NCBI RefSeq assembly: GCF_000208745.1
Contig: NC_030850.1
Location: forward strand, 31,459,674 to 31,523,673
Direction: 5' to 3'
DNA length: 64,000 bases
Source: Theobroma cacao
Taxonomy: Eukaryota > Streptophyta > Magnoliopsida > Malvales > Malvaceae
Position 1 is the first letter of the stretch; each line of letters opens with the position of its first letter. The notes under the pieces are model-generated. The model made no database searches, was not told the origin of the DNA, and saw only the letters and a program-made list of their open reading frames with translations. The translations under genes and the position numbers were made by a program. Shown piece after piece: positions 48,025 through 59,655 of the stretch.

Positions 48025-51000
48025 GATTATTGCTATTAACTCTGCAATGTAATTATAAGAATGGAGAGAGAAATACAAATGGATGAATAATAGGGGCTGC
48101 GACCATTGTCTTTTATAAGGAAATTGGTCAAACATACACATACTCACCAATAATTAAGATCTATAGAAATAAGATGAACAATCGATTTAGAGATTAGAAC
48201 ATGGGCGCACGATCGCAACGTGATTTGTAGACTTGGGTACCACTAACTAATGTACATGAATGCTGCTTTGAGTGCCACCCCAAGACATTGTCTGCTGGCG
48301 TACAAAGGTTTTCTTTGATTGCATACATACATAATCGTCTCAATGCTTGGTTGTTTTTTAATACGACTATCTTATTTTACTCCTTTCATTCACTTATTTA
48401 TTTTTTTACTGCTTAATTATAATTTAACTTATTTTATCGTGTATATATGTTGTGAAGATAAAGGAGTGAATTAATAATGAGAAATGGAGCCCAGTAGGAG
48501 AATAAATGTAGTATGAAAGAATCTCTTAGACTTATTAGTTGAGTGAAATTTGGATAGAGTTTTTAGGTAAAATTATAGTATTTGTACAAAAAAAAATTAC
48601 TATCATATTCTTACTTATTACCATATTTCTTTAATCTTTGATTAAAAGAAGTATTAGAATTAATTTTCCTTTAATAAAAGACTTTTGAGGTTCAATTCAA
48701 AACTTATTTACTCATCACGTCATAGTATAATTTATGATAAAATACATCAAATCCCTTAAATTTTAATCGAAATTCTAAATAGATCCATTAATTTTTAATA
48801 TGGACACTCCGTCTCAAATAAATATAACTATTAGTGTTTCTATTAGTTTGATGATGTAATAATATTGAAATAACAATTTTATTTTTTATTAATTTTAAAA
48901 ATTACTATTATATATTTTGTATTAATTAAAAAAAAAGGAGGTGCTCCCTTCTCTTGGGTGCTTTCCTTTCTTGGGGAGTTGGGCACCGATCAATGCTCTT
49001 TTTTTAAGGTTTTTTTTTTAAAAATATAATAATAATTTTTTAAGTTAATAAAAAAAAGACAATTTAGTCCTTTCATCATCTCTGTTAACGGTGTTTACAC
49101 TTATGGGTTGGAGTATCTATTTCAAAAACTAATAGACCCGTTTAAAATTTCGATTAAAATTTAGAAATGTAAGGGTATTTTATCCGATAATTTAAAATCA
49201 TTTTCAACTTCCTTATTTAGTCATGTGTCTTTGTAGTTTGAATTGAATCAAATTAACTGATGTTTTTGTCTTAGTTCTTGGTTACAGACTTATATTTTTA
49301 ACTCAAAAAACATGCATGTTAGGTGGATAAAGGTTTTTTCTGTAAATCCAAGACTTATTCCATATCTTACTGATATGAGATTTGTAACATTCGACCTCAC
49401 TTAATTGTGCAACGTCCTCATTGCACTGATTCTTTTACCTATAAAGAAGAGAGACCGTACCTTGATTCGAGTTTATTTCGACTTTGGTATCTCTCATGAA
49501 CTCTTATGTTGATAAAGATTTAAATTTGTTTTGATATCACTTTACACATATCTATGTTTCTAACTAAAAAAATATATTTATTAAATGAAAAAATGCTTTT
49601 ATTTACAAGTTCAAAACTCACTTTATCTCTTATTAATATAAAATCCATAACATTTACATAGGACTTATTATTACCTTAAGAACTACTTTCCCATGTATTT
49701 TAAACTCTTCATTTAAAGAATCAACCAGTTAGAACCCTTCATCATCTTCAGGCACTTTCCTTCATCTTATTCTAGCCATTAGTTATGGCTTTTCTTGTAT
49801 CATTAATTCGTCAGGGTTCAAACTGGGATGATCAACACAAATTAAATCAAGATGGGCATTGTCGTTGTGGGCTTGGTAAAGAACCTCACCATCGAATGCA
49901 TTGGGTTACAGCTAAATTTGCTGGAGTACGTTCTGAACTCATAACCCAATTGAGCCCAAATTTCATCTACTGTCTTTTTTGTATTTTTATTTATGAAAAT
50001 TTTTTATTCACCAGCAACATAACCCTAAATTTTCCATTCTTCAGAACTTAAGCAATTAAATTTGACATTCACCAACAACATAACCCTTGTGGATGTTATA
50101 TTTGTAGAATAATTAAATAATGGTTGAATGTTGAAAAGTAACAAATATATATATAGCATAAGAAGAAACCAGCAGACAATGGATCTAACATGGCCCAGTA
50201 AAATTATACAAAGAAGAGTTCAGAAATGAACAGAGACTGCGGACTGTAGAGCTGTTATTCTGAAATGCCGTGTAAAATTTCAAAAGGCCAGCGTCAGCAA
50301 AGCTGACATCCCCCGCCAATCAACCAAGATTCTTTTGCCCACGAATTTGACAAACAATGTTCTCAGCGGTTTCCATACTCATCAGCTAGTTTAGTGTAAT
50401 AGTATTAGTGACTATACATTAATTATTCATAGCCGAATATCTTAACTATTTGTTTAAGCACTCTTTATTGTTAATTATTTCAAGATCGACCTTCCGTGCT
50501 TTGACCTTCAATTAGTGGACTAAGCAATCTTTGCTAAATATATTAACTTTACTGCCTAGCTAATTTAATGCCCAAGTTAATCTATTTTATTACCACTTGT
50601 TTAGTTGTACTGCTTTATTTATTCATTTTCTTCAATGCTCCTCATTTATCCAAAATTTTCAACCAAATGAACTTTCAGGCATGTGTTTCCACTTAAAGAT
50701 AACAAAGTGAGCTTCCCCCACACTTTTGAAAGGAACATTTTGTAACTTTGGATAAGTTTAAGGGGGAACGACGGTCCTATTAATAAATCTGAATTAATTT
50801 TTTTTAAAAAAAAACAAACAAATAAAGCTTTTAACAGTTGGTTTTACGTTAAGATAATCATGATTAATTCATAGTGAAAAAACAAACAACAAACACATCA
50901 ATTAATTGTGCAACTTGACCATTGCAATTTAAAATATACAATGGACCCTGGTCAGAGCAGATGGAAGAAAATCTTCTGAAATCTTTTGAAGGACGAGTAT

Positions 51001-51551
51001 CACCTAATGCTGGTTAGCTTGGTAAAGATTATGGAAGTTACTTAATGTTTAGCAAAACTTCCCATTTCCTTATGTTTTTTCCACCTTACCAAAAGTCATA
51101 ATACTGTTCCAAACCTTTCCAAAATTTCCTACCAGGATTACCTCGTTTTAGTCCGACCAACCAAAAATCATAAGAGAATTCTTTAGACTTGGCCGCCATT
51201 GGCCAAGCGACGTAAGACCAGGAACATGCCAGCAAAAGAAAAGAAAATATATTCGTACACAAGAAAAACAAATTAAATTTTTACTGTACACCCAAGGCAG
51301 GCAAATTCACACGAAAGTTCCAATTTCCAACTTGCATTCACTGTCGCCCACCACCGCTCTTTGCCTCCCACTACTTAAAACCCTGCTCTTTCCTCACCTT
51401 TCATTCTTCACTGCGAAATTCTTTTATATTAAACCCATTTTTTGTTTCTTCAAAGTCCTTAAACCCTTTTTTCTTGTGACAGCTTCTTCACTACTGCATT
51501 TATTGCTCAAATACCGTTAACAATAGTTGCTTTGCTTCTACTGGTTAAGAA
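48025..51551. other. Spacer between the divergent wall-protein and ERF genes, copy A
   Basis: It holds the upstream regions of the minus-strand Ole e 1 gene and the plus-strand ERF gene, plus the MULE-like element at 48736-49186. The plus frame 49785-50051 (88 codons) is also open in copy B, but all visible differences change the protein, so it does not behave like a gene. The last 250 bp before 51552 are CT-rich and probably contain the ERF leader. Confidence 0.5.
48736..49186. mobile_element. MULE-like non-autonomous element with about 90-bp inverted repeats, copy A
   Basis: The left end starts GATAAAATACATCAAATCCC and contains AAATTTTAATCGAAATTCTAA. The right end, reverse-complemented, starts GGATAAAATACCCTTACATT and contains TAAATTTTAATCGAAATTTTAA. 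The flanks are ATAATTTAT (48727-48735) and ATAATTTAA (49187-49195), an 8-of-9 match consistent with a Mutator-type duplication. The middle holds CTCCC/GGGAG-rich inverted motifs. It is non-coding. Confidence 0.75.
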
Positions 51552-52590
51552 ATGTGTGGCGGTGCTATCATTGCTGATTTCATCCCTCGCAAGCGTGGCC
51601 GCAACGTCACCGCCTCTGACCTCTGGCCTAACCCACCCTTCGCTAAAATCGATGGTTTTAACTCCGAACTGTGTCAAATTGGCCATAGTGACTCGCTCTC
51701 CCACTTCAAAGGACCACAAACCGAGCCCTCCTTAGGTGCCATTCCCTTTCTGCTTGTGGTTTTATTCGATCTTTTTGTTCTTTCATTTTGCTTTTGTGTT
51801 CTAATTGTGGAATTTGTTAACAGGTGTTGAGCAAGTGGAGAAGAAGCCAAAGAGGCAGAGAAAAAACCTGTACAGGGGCATAAGGCAACGCCCCTGGGGC
51901 AAATGGGCAGCAGAGATTCGGGACCCTGGGAAAGGTGTTCGTGTTTGGCTCGACACTTTCAACACTGCGGAAGAAGCAGCCCGAGCTTACGACAGAGAGG
52001 CCCGCAAGATCCGGGGAAAAAAAGCTAAAGTTAATTTCCCTGACGAAGACAACGACTTCTCCATTCAATATAACCAAGATCATTTTAACAACCATGAAAT
52101 CAATAACCATAACTCAGCGGCTGCGTGGAATCCCATCCCCAATTCCAATCCACCTGTTTATCCACAGCCCTGTAAAAATTTAGATAATTATGGATTTGGT
52201 TATGACCTGAACCAGTTCGGCGGTTATGCTACAGACCCTATTGTTATATCTGGGGAGAAAAATTCAATGTCTGGTTCAGAAGGGTCCTACTCTTGTAATC
52301 CAAATATGAACAATGGTTGTTTATATGGCCCAGTAAAGGTTGAAGAAGAAGACGAAGAGAAGCGAGAAGAGCCAGTGAACAGGGTTGTGTTGCAAGTTCA
52401 AGAAGAAAACCAAGTAGAGAGGTTCTCTGAGGATCTGATGGCTTATGAAAATTATATGAAGTTTTTTCAGATTCCATATTTGGATGGGCAATCAACGACA
52501 CAAACTGTTGCTGTTCCGCCTAAAAATGTTATCGGCGAGCTTTGGAGCTTTGATGATGGTGGTGTTCTTGTTACTTCAACGGCTATGTAA
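51552..52590 (+). CDS. Group VII ERF transcription factor with N-degron, copy A (316 aa)
   Basis: Exons 51552-51735 and 51824-52590, phase 1, the usual two-exon structure. The N-terminus MCGGAII is the group VII signature. After Met removal, oxidation of Cys2 marks the protein for degradation by the N-degron pathway, so it is stable only in low oxygen or nitric oxide. The AP2 domain (about residues 75-132) contains [20 protein letters not shown], which reads GCC-box DNA, and [16 protein letters not shown]. In the second half WLGTF is WLDTF: a conserved Gly is Asp. An Asn/Gln-rich middle, an acidic stretch ([13 protein letters not shown]) and a C-terminal ELWSFDDGG block probably activate transcription. 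It is a nuclear protein. The reading frame is complete. Confidence 0.92.
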
Positions 52591-52705
52591 CCGTTTCTGG
52601 GTTTTCATTCTTTCATTTTTTTTATTTTTCTCTTTAGTCTTCATCTCTGTTTTTTTTTATTGATCTTTTCAATCTTTGGGAGGTATTATGTAAAAAAAAA
52701 GGTGA

Positions 52706-53141
52706 TGTAGTATAAACTGTGAAATTATCTTTAAAGAGTTATCCAAGATCTTATTCAATTAATAGGATAAAGAAAAAAAAATCAAGCACACTCACAATAA
52801 CACAAGAATTTACGAGATTCGTTTTTTTGATAACCTACGTTCACGGGCACAACAATAGAGAAAGATTTACTAAAAAAAAAATCAAAAGATTACAAAAACA
52901 GTCTTAAACTCATAACTCTTATCCTACGTACACTCAAATCACTCTTTCTAAATCTAAGTGATGACTATTCTTTAACACCATAGAATCTTTTAATAGGGAC
53001 CAAGTACAATAATTTTATCCTAACACAATTAGGATATGTTATTCTAATATAACTAGATTTAAATATTATCTTAACAAGGTATACTAGTTTAATTAAAATT
53101 AAACAATCTTAATTAAATCACTATTTAAGACTATCCTAGCA
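52706..53141 (-). repeat. 3' LTR of RT-less copia element, copy A
   Basis: It lies 115 bp after the ERF stop. On the minus strand it begins after a polypurine tract (AAGGTGGAGATT in copy B). It matches 60808-61241. LTR ends are TG and CA-like; the right terminus in this copy is mutated (CTAGCA rather than TTAACA). Confidence 0.75.
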
Positions 53142-53817
53142 AATCTCCACCTTAGACTTGAATTCATCAAACTCCACCTTACGAACCAATTTCTGTGGAC
53201 ACCGCCAATGCCCAAAAGGACCTCAAGCACTACGAACACTAATCAAGTCCAAGCAATGCTTGAACTTTATCCCAGAAACTAACTTAGTCACTATATTTGT
53301 CGGGTTTTCAGCTGTAGTTAATTTCTTTATTGCAATCTCACATCTAGAAACAATATTTTGAACAAAGTTATACTTGACTTAGATGTGTTTGGTTTTCTCA
53401 TGAAACATTTGATTTTTAGTCAAGTGTATGGCACTTTGACTATCACAAAACACAAGCATATGTGCCTGTCCAAAACCGAGATCACTAGCCAAACCTCGAA
53501 ACCATAAAGCTTCCTTCATTGCCTCAGTCACAGCTATATATTCAGCTTCAATTGTAAACAAAGCAACTATTACTTTCCAATTGATTGCAAACCTTAAAAG
53601 GGGAGCACATACCCCATTCGAGATCTTCTACTATCTAGATCACCAGCAAAATCTGAATTGGAGAAGCTAACCATATTACAACTATTGTTTGCACCACCTT
53701 CACATATTAAGCTAACATCAATAGTACCTTTAGGTATTTTCACAAGCTCCCACATTTGATTTCAGTGTAAAAACACAATCTTCTTAGAAGACTTGGCATA
53801 TGTAATTGTCTCACAAT
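53142..53817 (-). pseudogene. Truncated copia RNase H fragment ending at the duplication junction, copy A
   Basis: The minus frame 53561-53379 shows EAEYIAVTEAMKEALWFRGL, DSQSAIHLTKNQMF and KTKHI of copia RNase H. Upstream (about 53750) it reads through the RT-deletion joint seen in copy B. The element stops at 53817, where copy B of the duplication begins; integrase and gag are missing here. It therefore marks the break point inside a pre-existing copia. Confidence 0.88.
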
Positions 53818-54429
53818 AAAACAAGATATATTCCTTGTAAGCAAGGTCATGAGCACAAGCAATTCAATTCCCGAAGCAGAAACAAAAAGAGTCAACTTCC
53901 CTTCTGCTTCCTTATGCAACAACACTAACTAAATCAGAGATAAGCTACCAGAAGCATTCGGGAAACTCCCCTACTATCCCCGTTGCACCTATTCCTAATA
54001 TATGAAGACTGCAGTTTTATGGTCGTCTCGTCCCTTACAAAACTAACAGCCAAGCACCCATAGCAAGTCACAAACAGCCCATAGCAGATCATTTTATCCA
54101 TATTATCCAAACCACCAGAAATAAGACATCCCCCACTACCACCGAACTCACTAAGAACCAACTTATATTCCACATTACATTCAACCCTTGTGCTATTGAA
54201 ATATTAGATATATATTTAGTGATATATCGTATATTAATATTAGATACTTAGATATAGGAAATACCTAACTCAATCCCAAAGTGTTCCTATTTTTTGAGAA
54301 TTTTATTTGTTGGATATAAGATTGGGAGTGTAGTTGAGATAAAAAGCTGTACATTTGGCTTTTAATAAATTTATATGGTTTAGTTTCAAACTAGAAATGT
54401 GTTACAAGTGATAACAATTACTGATGAAA

Positions 54430-54669
54430 AACTCTTTAAGGCTCTGTTATTCACTTTGTAGACCAGAAGGGATTGATTGGGTTGTGCACTTGTTATGCAC
54501 CTTGTAGCTGATATAAAACTCTAGTAGGCTCCGTGGTGCACTTGTTATGCACCTCTGTTTTTTATTTTTACTCTGCTTATGAACTTCATCCCCAGCCTTA
54601 TAGGCTGAACTCAGTGTATAGTTTTTTCAGTCATATTAATGAATTTATCTTCATGGTTGAGAAAAAAAA
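54430..54669 (+). mobile_element. Short retroposon, copy B
   Basis: Counterpart of 46356-46595. The target repeats are AATTACTGATGAAA (54416-54429) and AATTAATGATGAAA (54670-54683), with one mismatch gained since insertion. Confidence 0.75.
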
Positions 54670-54965
54670 AATTAATGATGAAACAACATGATATAGGAAA
54701 AGGGAAGAAAAGAAAAGACACAGGAGTAGAAAAATAATCATATTCAAAGCTTTATTAATAGAGCAAAGTTCATTACAAATCTCTGGCAGAGGCTGCAAGT
54801 CCAGCTAGCCAATAAAATAATCATTAAACAACGAAAATCAGACCCAAAAAAGAGAAACAGAAAAGAACCAACTTAAGTTGCCTTCTCAACTTCAAAATAA
54901 AAGATAAAAATGGGGGGAAGGGGGTATTAAAATGGATTGTTTAGTCATGAAGAATTAATTCAATT

Positions 54966-56098
54966 TTAGTAACCATTAGTGGCTGATTTAGCTACGGAGG
55001 TGTAGAAGAAAGGCCCCACGGAGTACAAATTCATCTTCTTATTTAGAACACGGAAATTAGAAAGAGGAGCACCATCAATCCCTTTGTTGTCATTCGTGGG
55101 AATATTACAGGTCTTCAATGGAGAGCTCTCGAGATACGCCTTGCAATCTTTAACCTTCAACTTATCTACGAGATCTGAATGAGACAATGTGGCAAAGAAG
55201 TAACCCTTTGCATCAGTTGCTCCGCTGCAAATGGAGAGGGTTTTTTCGAGCCCGCCCTTATCAACAGCTTTACATGTTATCTTTGCTAAAGCCCCTGCTC
55301 ATGCATAGAAATTTGATCAGAAGTGAACCCAATTAGACAATCTTCTCAAACAAAGTCATAATATACAAAAGGGATTATTAGGAAACCAATTGTCCAAATC
55401 GATATACCTTGAATTGGATAATACTTGGAACTTGATTTACATAAAACAAGCCCTTGAACACCAACGAAGAGAAGATTTTCCTTTTCTTCCGACTTTGTTT
55501 CATTGAACTCTGGTTTTGTGTCATAGTAAGGCTTTTCTTCTCCTTCTGGCTTTGGTTTAACAACGTATGATTTTCTGCCATACTCAGGCTTTTCCTTTTC
55601 TTCTGTCTTTGGTTTGTAGAGGTATCCCTTTTTGCCATAATCAGGCTTTTTTTCTCCTCCATACCCAGACTTTTCCTCTGGCTTCGCCTTGTAGTTGTCT
55701 GGTTTTGTGCCATAGTAAGGCTTCTCTTCTCCTTCTGGCTTCGGTTTAGCAACGTATGGTTTTCTGCCATACTCAGGCTTTTCCTTTTCTTCTGGTTTTG
55801 GCTTGTAGATGTCTTGTTTTGTGCCATAATTAGGCTTTTCTTTTCCTTCTGGCTTTGGTTTAACGACCTCGGGTTTACTACCATAATCAGGCTCTTCTTT
55901 GTCCACCGGCTTGGGCTTGTAATAGTCTGGCTTTGTAGGCTCTTCTTCTTCTTCTGGCTTTGCTTGAGGGCTGTCAGCTGGCATTCCATCGAAACCATAT
56001 TTAGATGAATCATCATTACTATAATCACCAGCGGAAGCAATGACTAGCAATGACAGTAGAAGCAATGAGAATGCCAAGCAGAGACGGGTGAGAGCCAT
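54966..56098 (-). CDS. Lys/Pro-repeat Ole e 1-domain cell-wall protein, copy B (339 aa)
   Basis: Exons 56098-55408 and 55294-54966 have exactly the lengths of copy A (691 + 329 nt), with no frameshift or stop. The signal peptide, repeat array and Ole e 1 cysteines are as in copy A. Differences cluster in the repeat region (for example NYG for NYC, KAKP for KEKP, PEFNETK for TEFYEPK) and a few lie in the Ole e 1 domain (CKSSS for CKSGS, HSDLVD for HSGVVD). Loss of the extra Cys of copy A in the repeat region makes this copy more like the neighbouring units. Both copies look able to make protein, in contrast to the ERF pair. Confidence 0.9.
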
Positions 56099-59000
56099 GA
56101 TATTGCTATTAACTCTGCAATATAATTATAAGAATGGAGAGAGAAATACAAATGGATGAATAATAGGGGCTGCGACCATTGTCCTTTATAAGGAAATTGG
56201 TCAAACGTACACATACTCACCAATAATTAAGATCTATAGAAATAAGATAAACAATTGATTTAGAGATTAGAACGTGGGTGCACGATCGCAACGTGATTTG
56301 TAGACTTGGGTACCACTAACTAATATACATGAATGCTGCTTTGAGTGCCACCCCAAGACATTGTCTGCTGGCGTACAAAGGTTTTCTTTGATTGCATACA
56401 ATACATAATCGTCTCAATGCTTGGTTGTTTTTTAATACGACAATCTTATTTTACTCTTTTCATTCACTTATTTATTTTTTTACTGCTTAATTATAATTTA
56501 ACTTATTTTATCGTGTATATATATTGTGAAGATAAAGGAGGAGTGAATGAATAATGAGAAATGGAGCCCAGTAGGAGAGTAAATTTAGTATGACAGTCTC
56601 TCTTAGATTTAATAGTTGAGTGAAATTTGGATAGAGTTTTTAGGTAAAATTATAGTATTTGTTCCAAAAAAAAAAAACATTACTATCATAGTCTTAGTTA
56701 TTACCATATTTCTTTAATCTTTGATTAAAAGAAGTATTAGAATTAATTTTCCTTTAATAAAGGACTTTTGAGGTTAAGTCAAAACTTATTTACTCATCAT
56801 GTCATAGTATAATTTAGGATAAAATACCTCTAATCCCTTAAGTTTTAATCAAAATTCTAAACAGGTCCATTAATTTTTAATATGGACACTCCGTCTCAAA
56901 TAAATATAACTATTAGTGTTTCTATAAGTTTGATGATATAATAATATTGAAATAACAATTTTACTTTTTATTAATTTTAAAAATTACTATTATATATTTT
57001 TATTAATTAAAAAAAAAGGAGGAAGGGAGCACCAGTGCTCCCTTCTCTTGGGTGCTTCCTTTTCTTGGGGAGTTGGGGGCACCAATTAGTGCTCTTTTTT
57101 TAAGGTTTTTTTTTTTAAAATATAATAATTTTTTAAGTTAATAAAAAAAATAGTTTAGTCCTTTTATCATCTCTATTAACGGTATTTACACTTATAGATT
57201 AGAGTGTCTATTTCGAAAACTAATGGACCCATTTAAAATTTCGATTAAAATTTAGAAGTGTAAAGGTATTTTACCCAATAATTTAAGATCATTTTCAACT
57301 TCCTTATTTAGTCATGTGTCTTTGTAGTTTGAATTGAATCAAATTAACTGATGTTGTTGTCTTGGTTCTTGGTTACAGACTTATATTTTCAACTCAAAAA
57401 ACATGCATGTTAGGTGGATGAAGGTTTTTTTTATAAATCCAAGACTCATTTCATATCTTATTGATATGATATCTGTAACATTCGACCTCACTCAATTGTG
57501 CAACAATGGCTCAATTATGCAACATCCTCATTGCACCAATTCTTTTACCTACAAAGAAGAGGGAAATTATATGAACTCATGAACTCTACGTTGGTATATC
57601 TCATGAACTCTTATGTTGATAAAGATTTAAATTTATTTTGATATCACTTGACATAGATCTATGTTTCTAACCAAAAAATTATATTTATTAAATGAAAGAA
57701 TGCTTTTATTTACAAGTTCAAAACTCACTTTATCTCTTACTAATATAAAATCCACAACATTTACATAGGACTTATTATTACCTTAACAACTACTTTCCCA
57801 TGTATTTTAAACTCTTCATTTAAAGAATCAACCAATTAGAACCCTTCATCATCTTCAGGCACTTTCCTTAATCTTATTCTAGCCATTCGTTATGGCTTTT
57901 CTTGTATCATCAATTCGTCAGGGTTCAAACTGGGACGATCAACACAAATTAAATCAAGATGGGCATTGTCGTTGTGGGCTTGGTAAAGAACCTCACCATC
58001 GAACGCGTTGGGTTACAGCTAAATGTGCTGGAGTACGTTTAGAACTCATAACCCAATTGAGCCCAAGTTTCATCTACTGTCTCTTGTGTATTTTTATTTA
58101 TGAAAATTTTTTATTCACCAGCAACATAACCCTAAATTTTACATTCTTCAGAACTTAAGCAATTAAATTTGACATTCACCAACAACATAACCCTTGTGGA
58201 TGTTATATTTATAGAATAATTAAATAATGGTTGAATGTTGAAAAGTAACAAATATATATATATATAAGAAGAAACCAGCAGAGAATGGATCTAACATGGC
58301 CCAGTAAAATTATACAAAGAAGAGTTCAGAAATGAACAGAGACTGCAGACTGTAGAGCTGTTATTCTGAAATGCCGTGTAAAATTTCAAAAGGCCAACGT
58401 CAGCAAAGCCGACATCCCCCGCCAGTCAACCAAGATTCTTTTGCCCACGAATTTGACAAACAATGTTTTCACCGGTTTCCATATTCATCAACTAGTTTAG
58501 TGTAATAGTATTAGTGACCATACATTAATTATTCATAGCCGAATATCTTAACTATTTGTTTAAGCATTCTTTATTGTTAATTATTTCAAGATCGACCTTT
58601 CGTGCTTTGACCTTCAATTAGTGGACTAAGCAATCTTTGCCAAATATATTAACTTTACTGCCTAGCTAATTTAATGCCCAAGTTAATCTATTTTATTACC
58701 ACTTGTTTAGTTGTACTGCTTTATTTATTCATTTTCTTCAATGCTACTCATTTATCCAAAATTTTCAACCAAATGAACTTTCAGGCACGTGTTTCCACTT
58801 AAAGATAACAAAGTGAGCTTCCCCCACACTTTTGAAAGGAACATTTTGTAACTTTGGATAAGTTTAAGGGGGAACGACGGTCCTATTAATAAATCTGAAA
58901 TAATTTTTTTTAAAAAAAAAACAAACAAATAAAGCTTTTAACAGTTGGTTTTACGTTAAGATAATCATGATTAATTCATAGTTAAAAAACAAACAACAAA

Positions 59001-59655
59001 CACATCAATTAATTGTGCAACTTGACCATTGCAATTTAAAATATACAATGGACCCTGGTCAGAGCAGATGGAAGAAAATCTTCTGAAAACTTTTGAAGGA
59101 CGAGTATCACCTAATGCTGGTTAGCTTGGTAAAGATTATGGAAGTTAATTTTTAGCAAAACTTCCCATTTCCTTATGTTTTTTCCACCTTACCAAAAATC
59201 ATAATACTGTTCCAAACCTTGCCAAAATTTCCTACCAGGATTCCCTCGTTTTAGTCCAACCAACCAAAAATCATAAGAGAATTCTTTAGACTTGGCCGCC
59301 ATTGGCCAAGCGACGTAAGACCAGGAACATGCCAGCAAAAGAAAAAGAAAATATATTCTTACACAAGAAAAACAAATTAAATTTTTACTGTACACCCAAG
59401 GCAGGCAAATTCACACGAAAGTTCCAATTTCCAACTTGCATTCACTGTCGCCCACCACCGCTCTTCGCCTGTCACTACTTAAACCCCTGCTCTTTCCTCT
59501 CCTTTCATTCTTCACTGCGAAATTCTTTTATATTGAACCCATTTTTTGTTTCTTCAAAGTCCTTAAACCCTCCTTTCTTGTGACAGCTTCTTCATTACTG
59601 TATTTATTGCTCAAATATCGTTAACAATAGTTGCTTTGCTTCTACTGGTTAAGAA
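56099..59655. other. Spacer between the divergent wall-protein and ERF copies, copy B
   Basis: Counterpart of 48025-51551, including the MULE-like element at 56817-57277 and the non-conserved 88-codon frame at 57892-58158. No further gene is seen. Confidence 0.5.
56817..57277. mobile_element. MULE-like non-autonomous element, copy B
   Basis: Counterpart of 48736-49186, flanked by ATAATTTA (56809-56816) and ATAATTTAA (57278-57286). It keeps a GGGAGCACCAGTGCTCCC palindrome (about 57026-57043) that copy A has partly lost. Confidence 0.75.

Larger units (their letters stand above)
45765..53817. repeat. Tandem segmental duplication, copy A (8,053 bp)
   Basis: Sequence from 45765 matches the sequence from 53818 colinearly to 53817/61918, with small indels and a few percent substitutions (8 of 184 in ERF exon 1). 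At both outer ends and at the junction the tract AAAA is shared (45765-45768, 53818-53821, 61919-61922), and the flanks differ beyond it. This is a microhomology-type junction rather than recombination between long repeats. Contents: retroposon, Ole e 1 gene, MULE-like element, ERF gene, truncated copia. Confidence 0.95.

Noticed and set aside
49785..50051. 88-codon frame open in both tandem copies (also 57892-58158)
   Set aside because: The visible differences between copies all change the protein (about 9 of 88 residues). There is no family resemblance and no promoter features, so it does not look like a selected gene.
51086..51271. 61-codon minus frame upstream of ERF (also 59189-59395)
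   Set aside because: It lies antisense in the probable ERF promoter region, is shared only because of the duplication, and has no family match.
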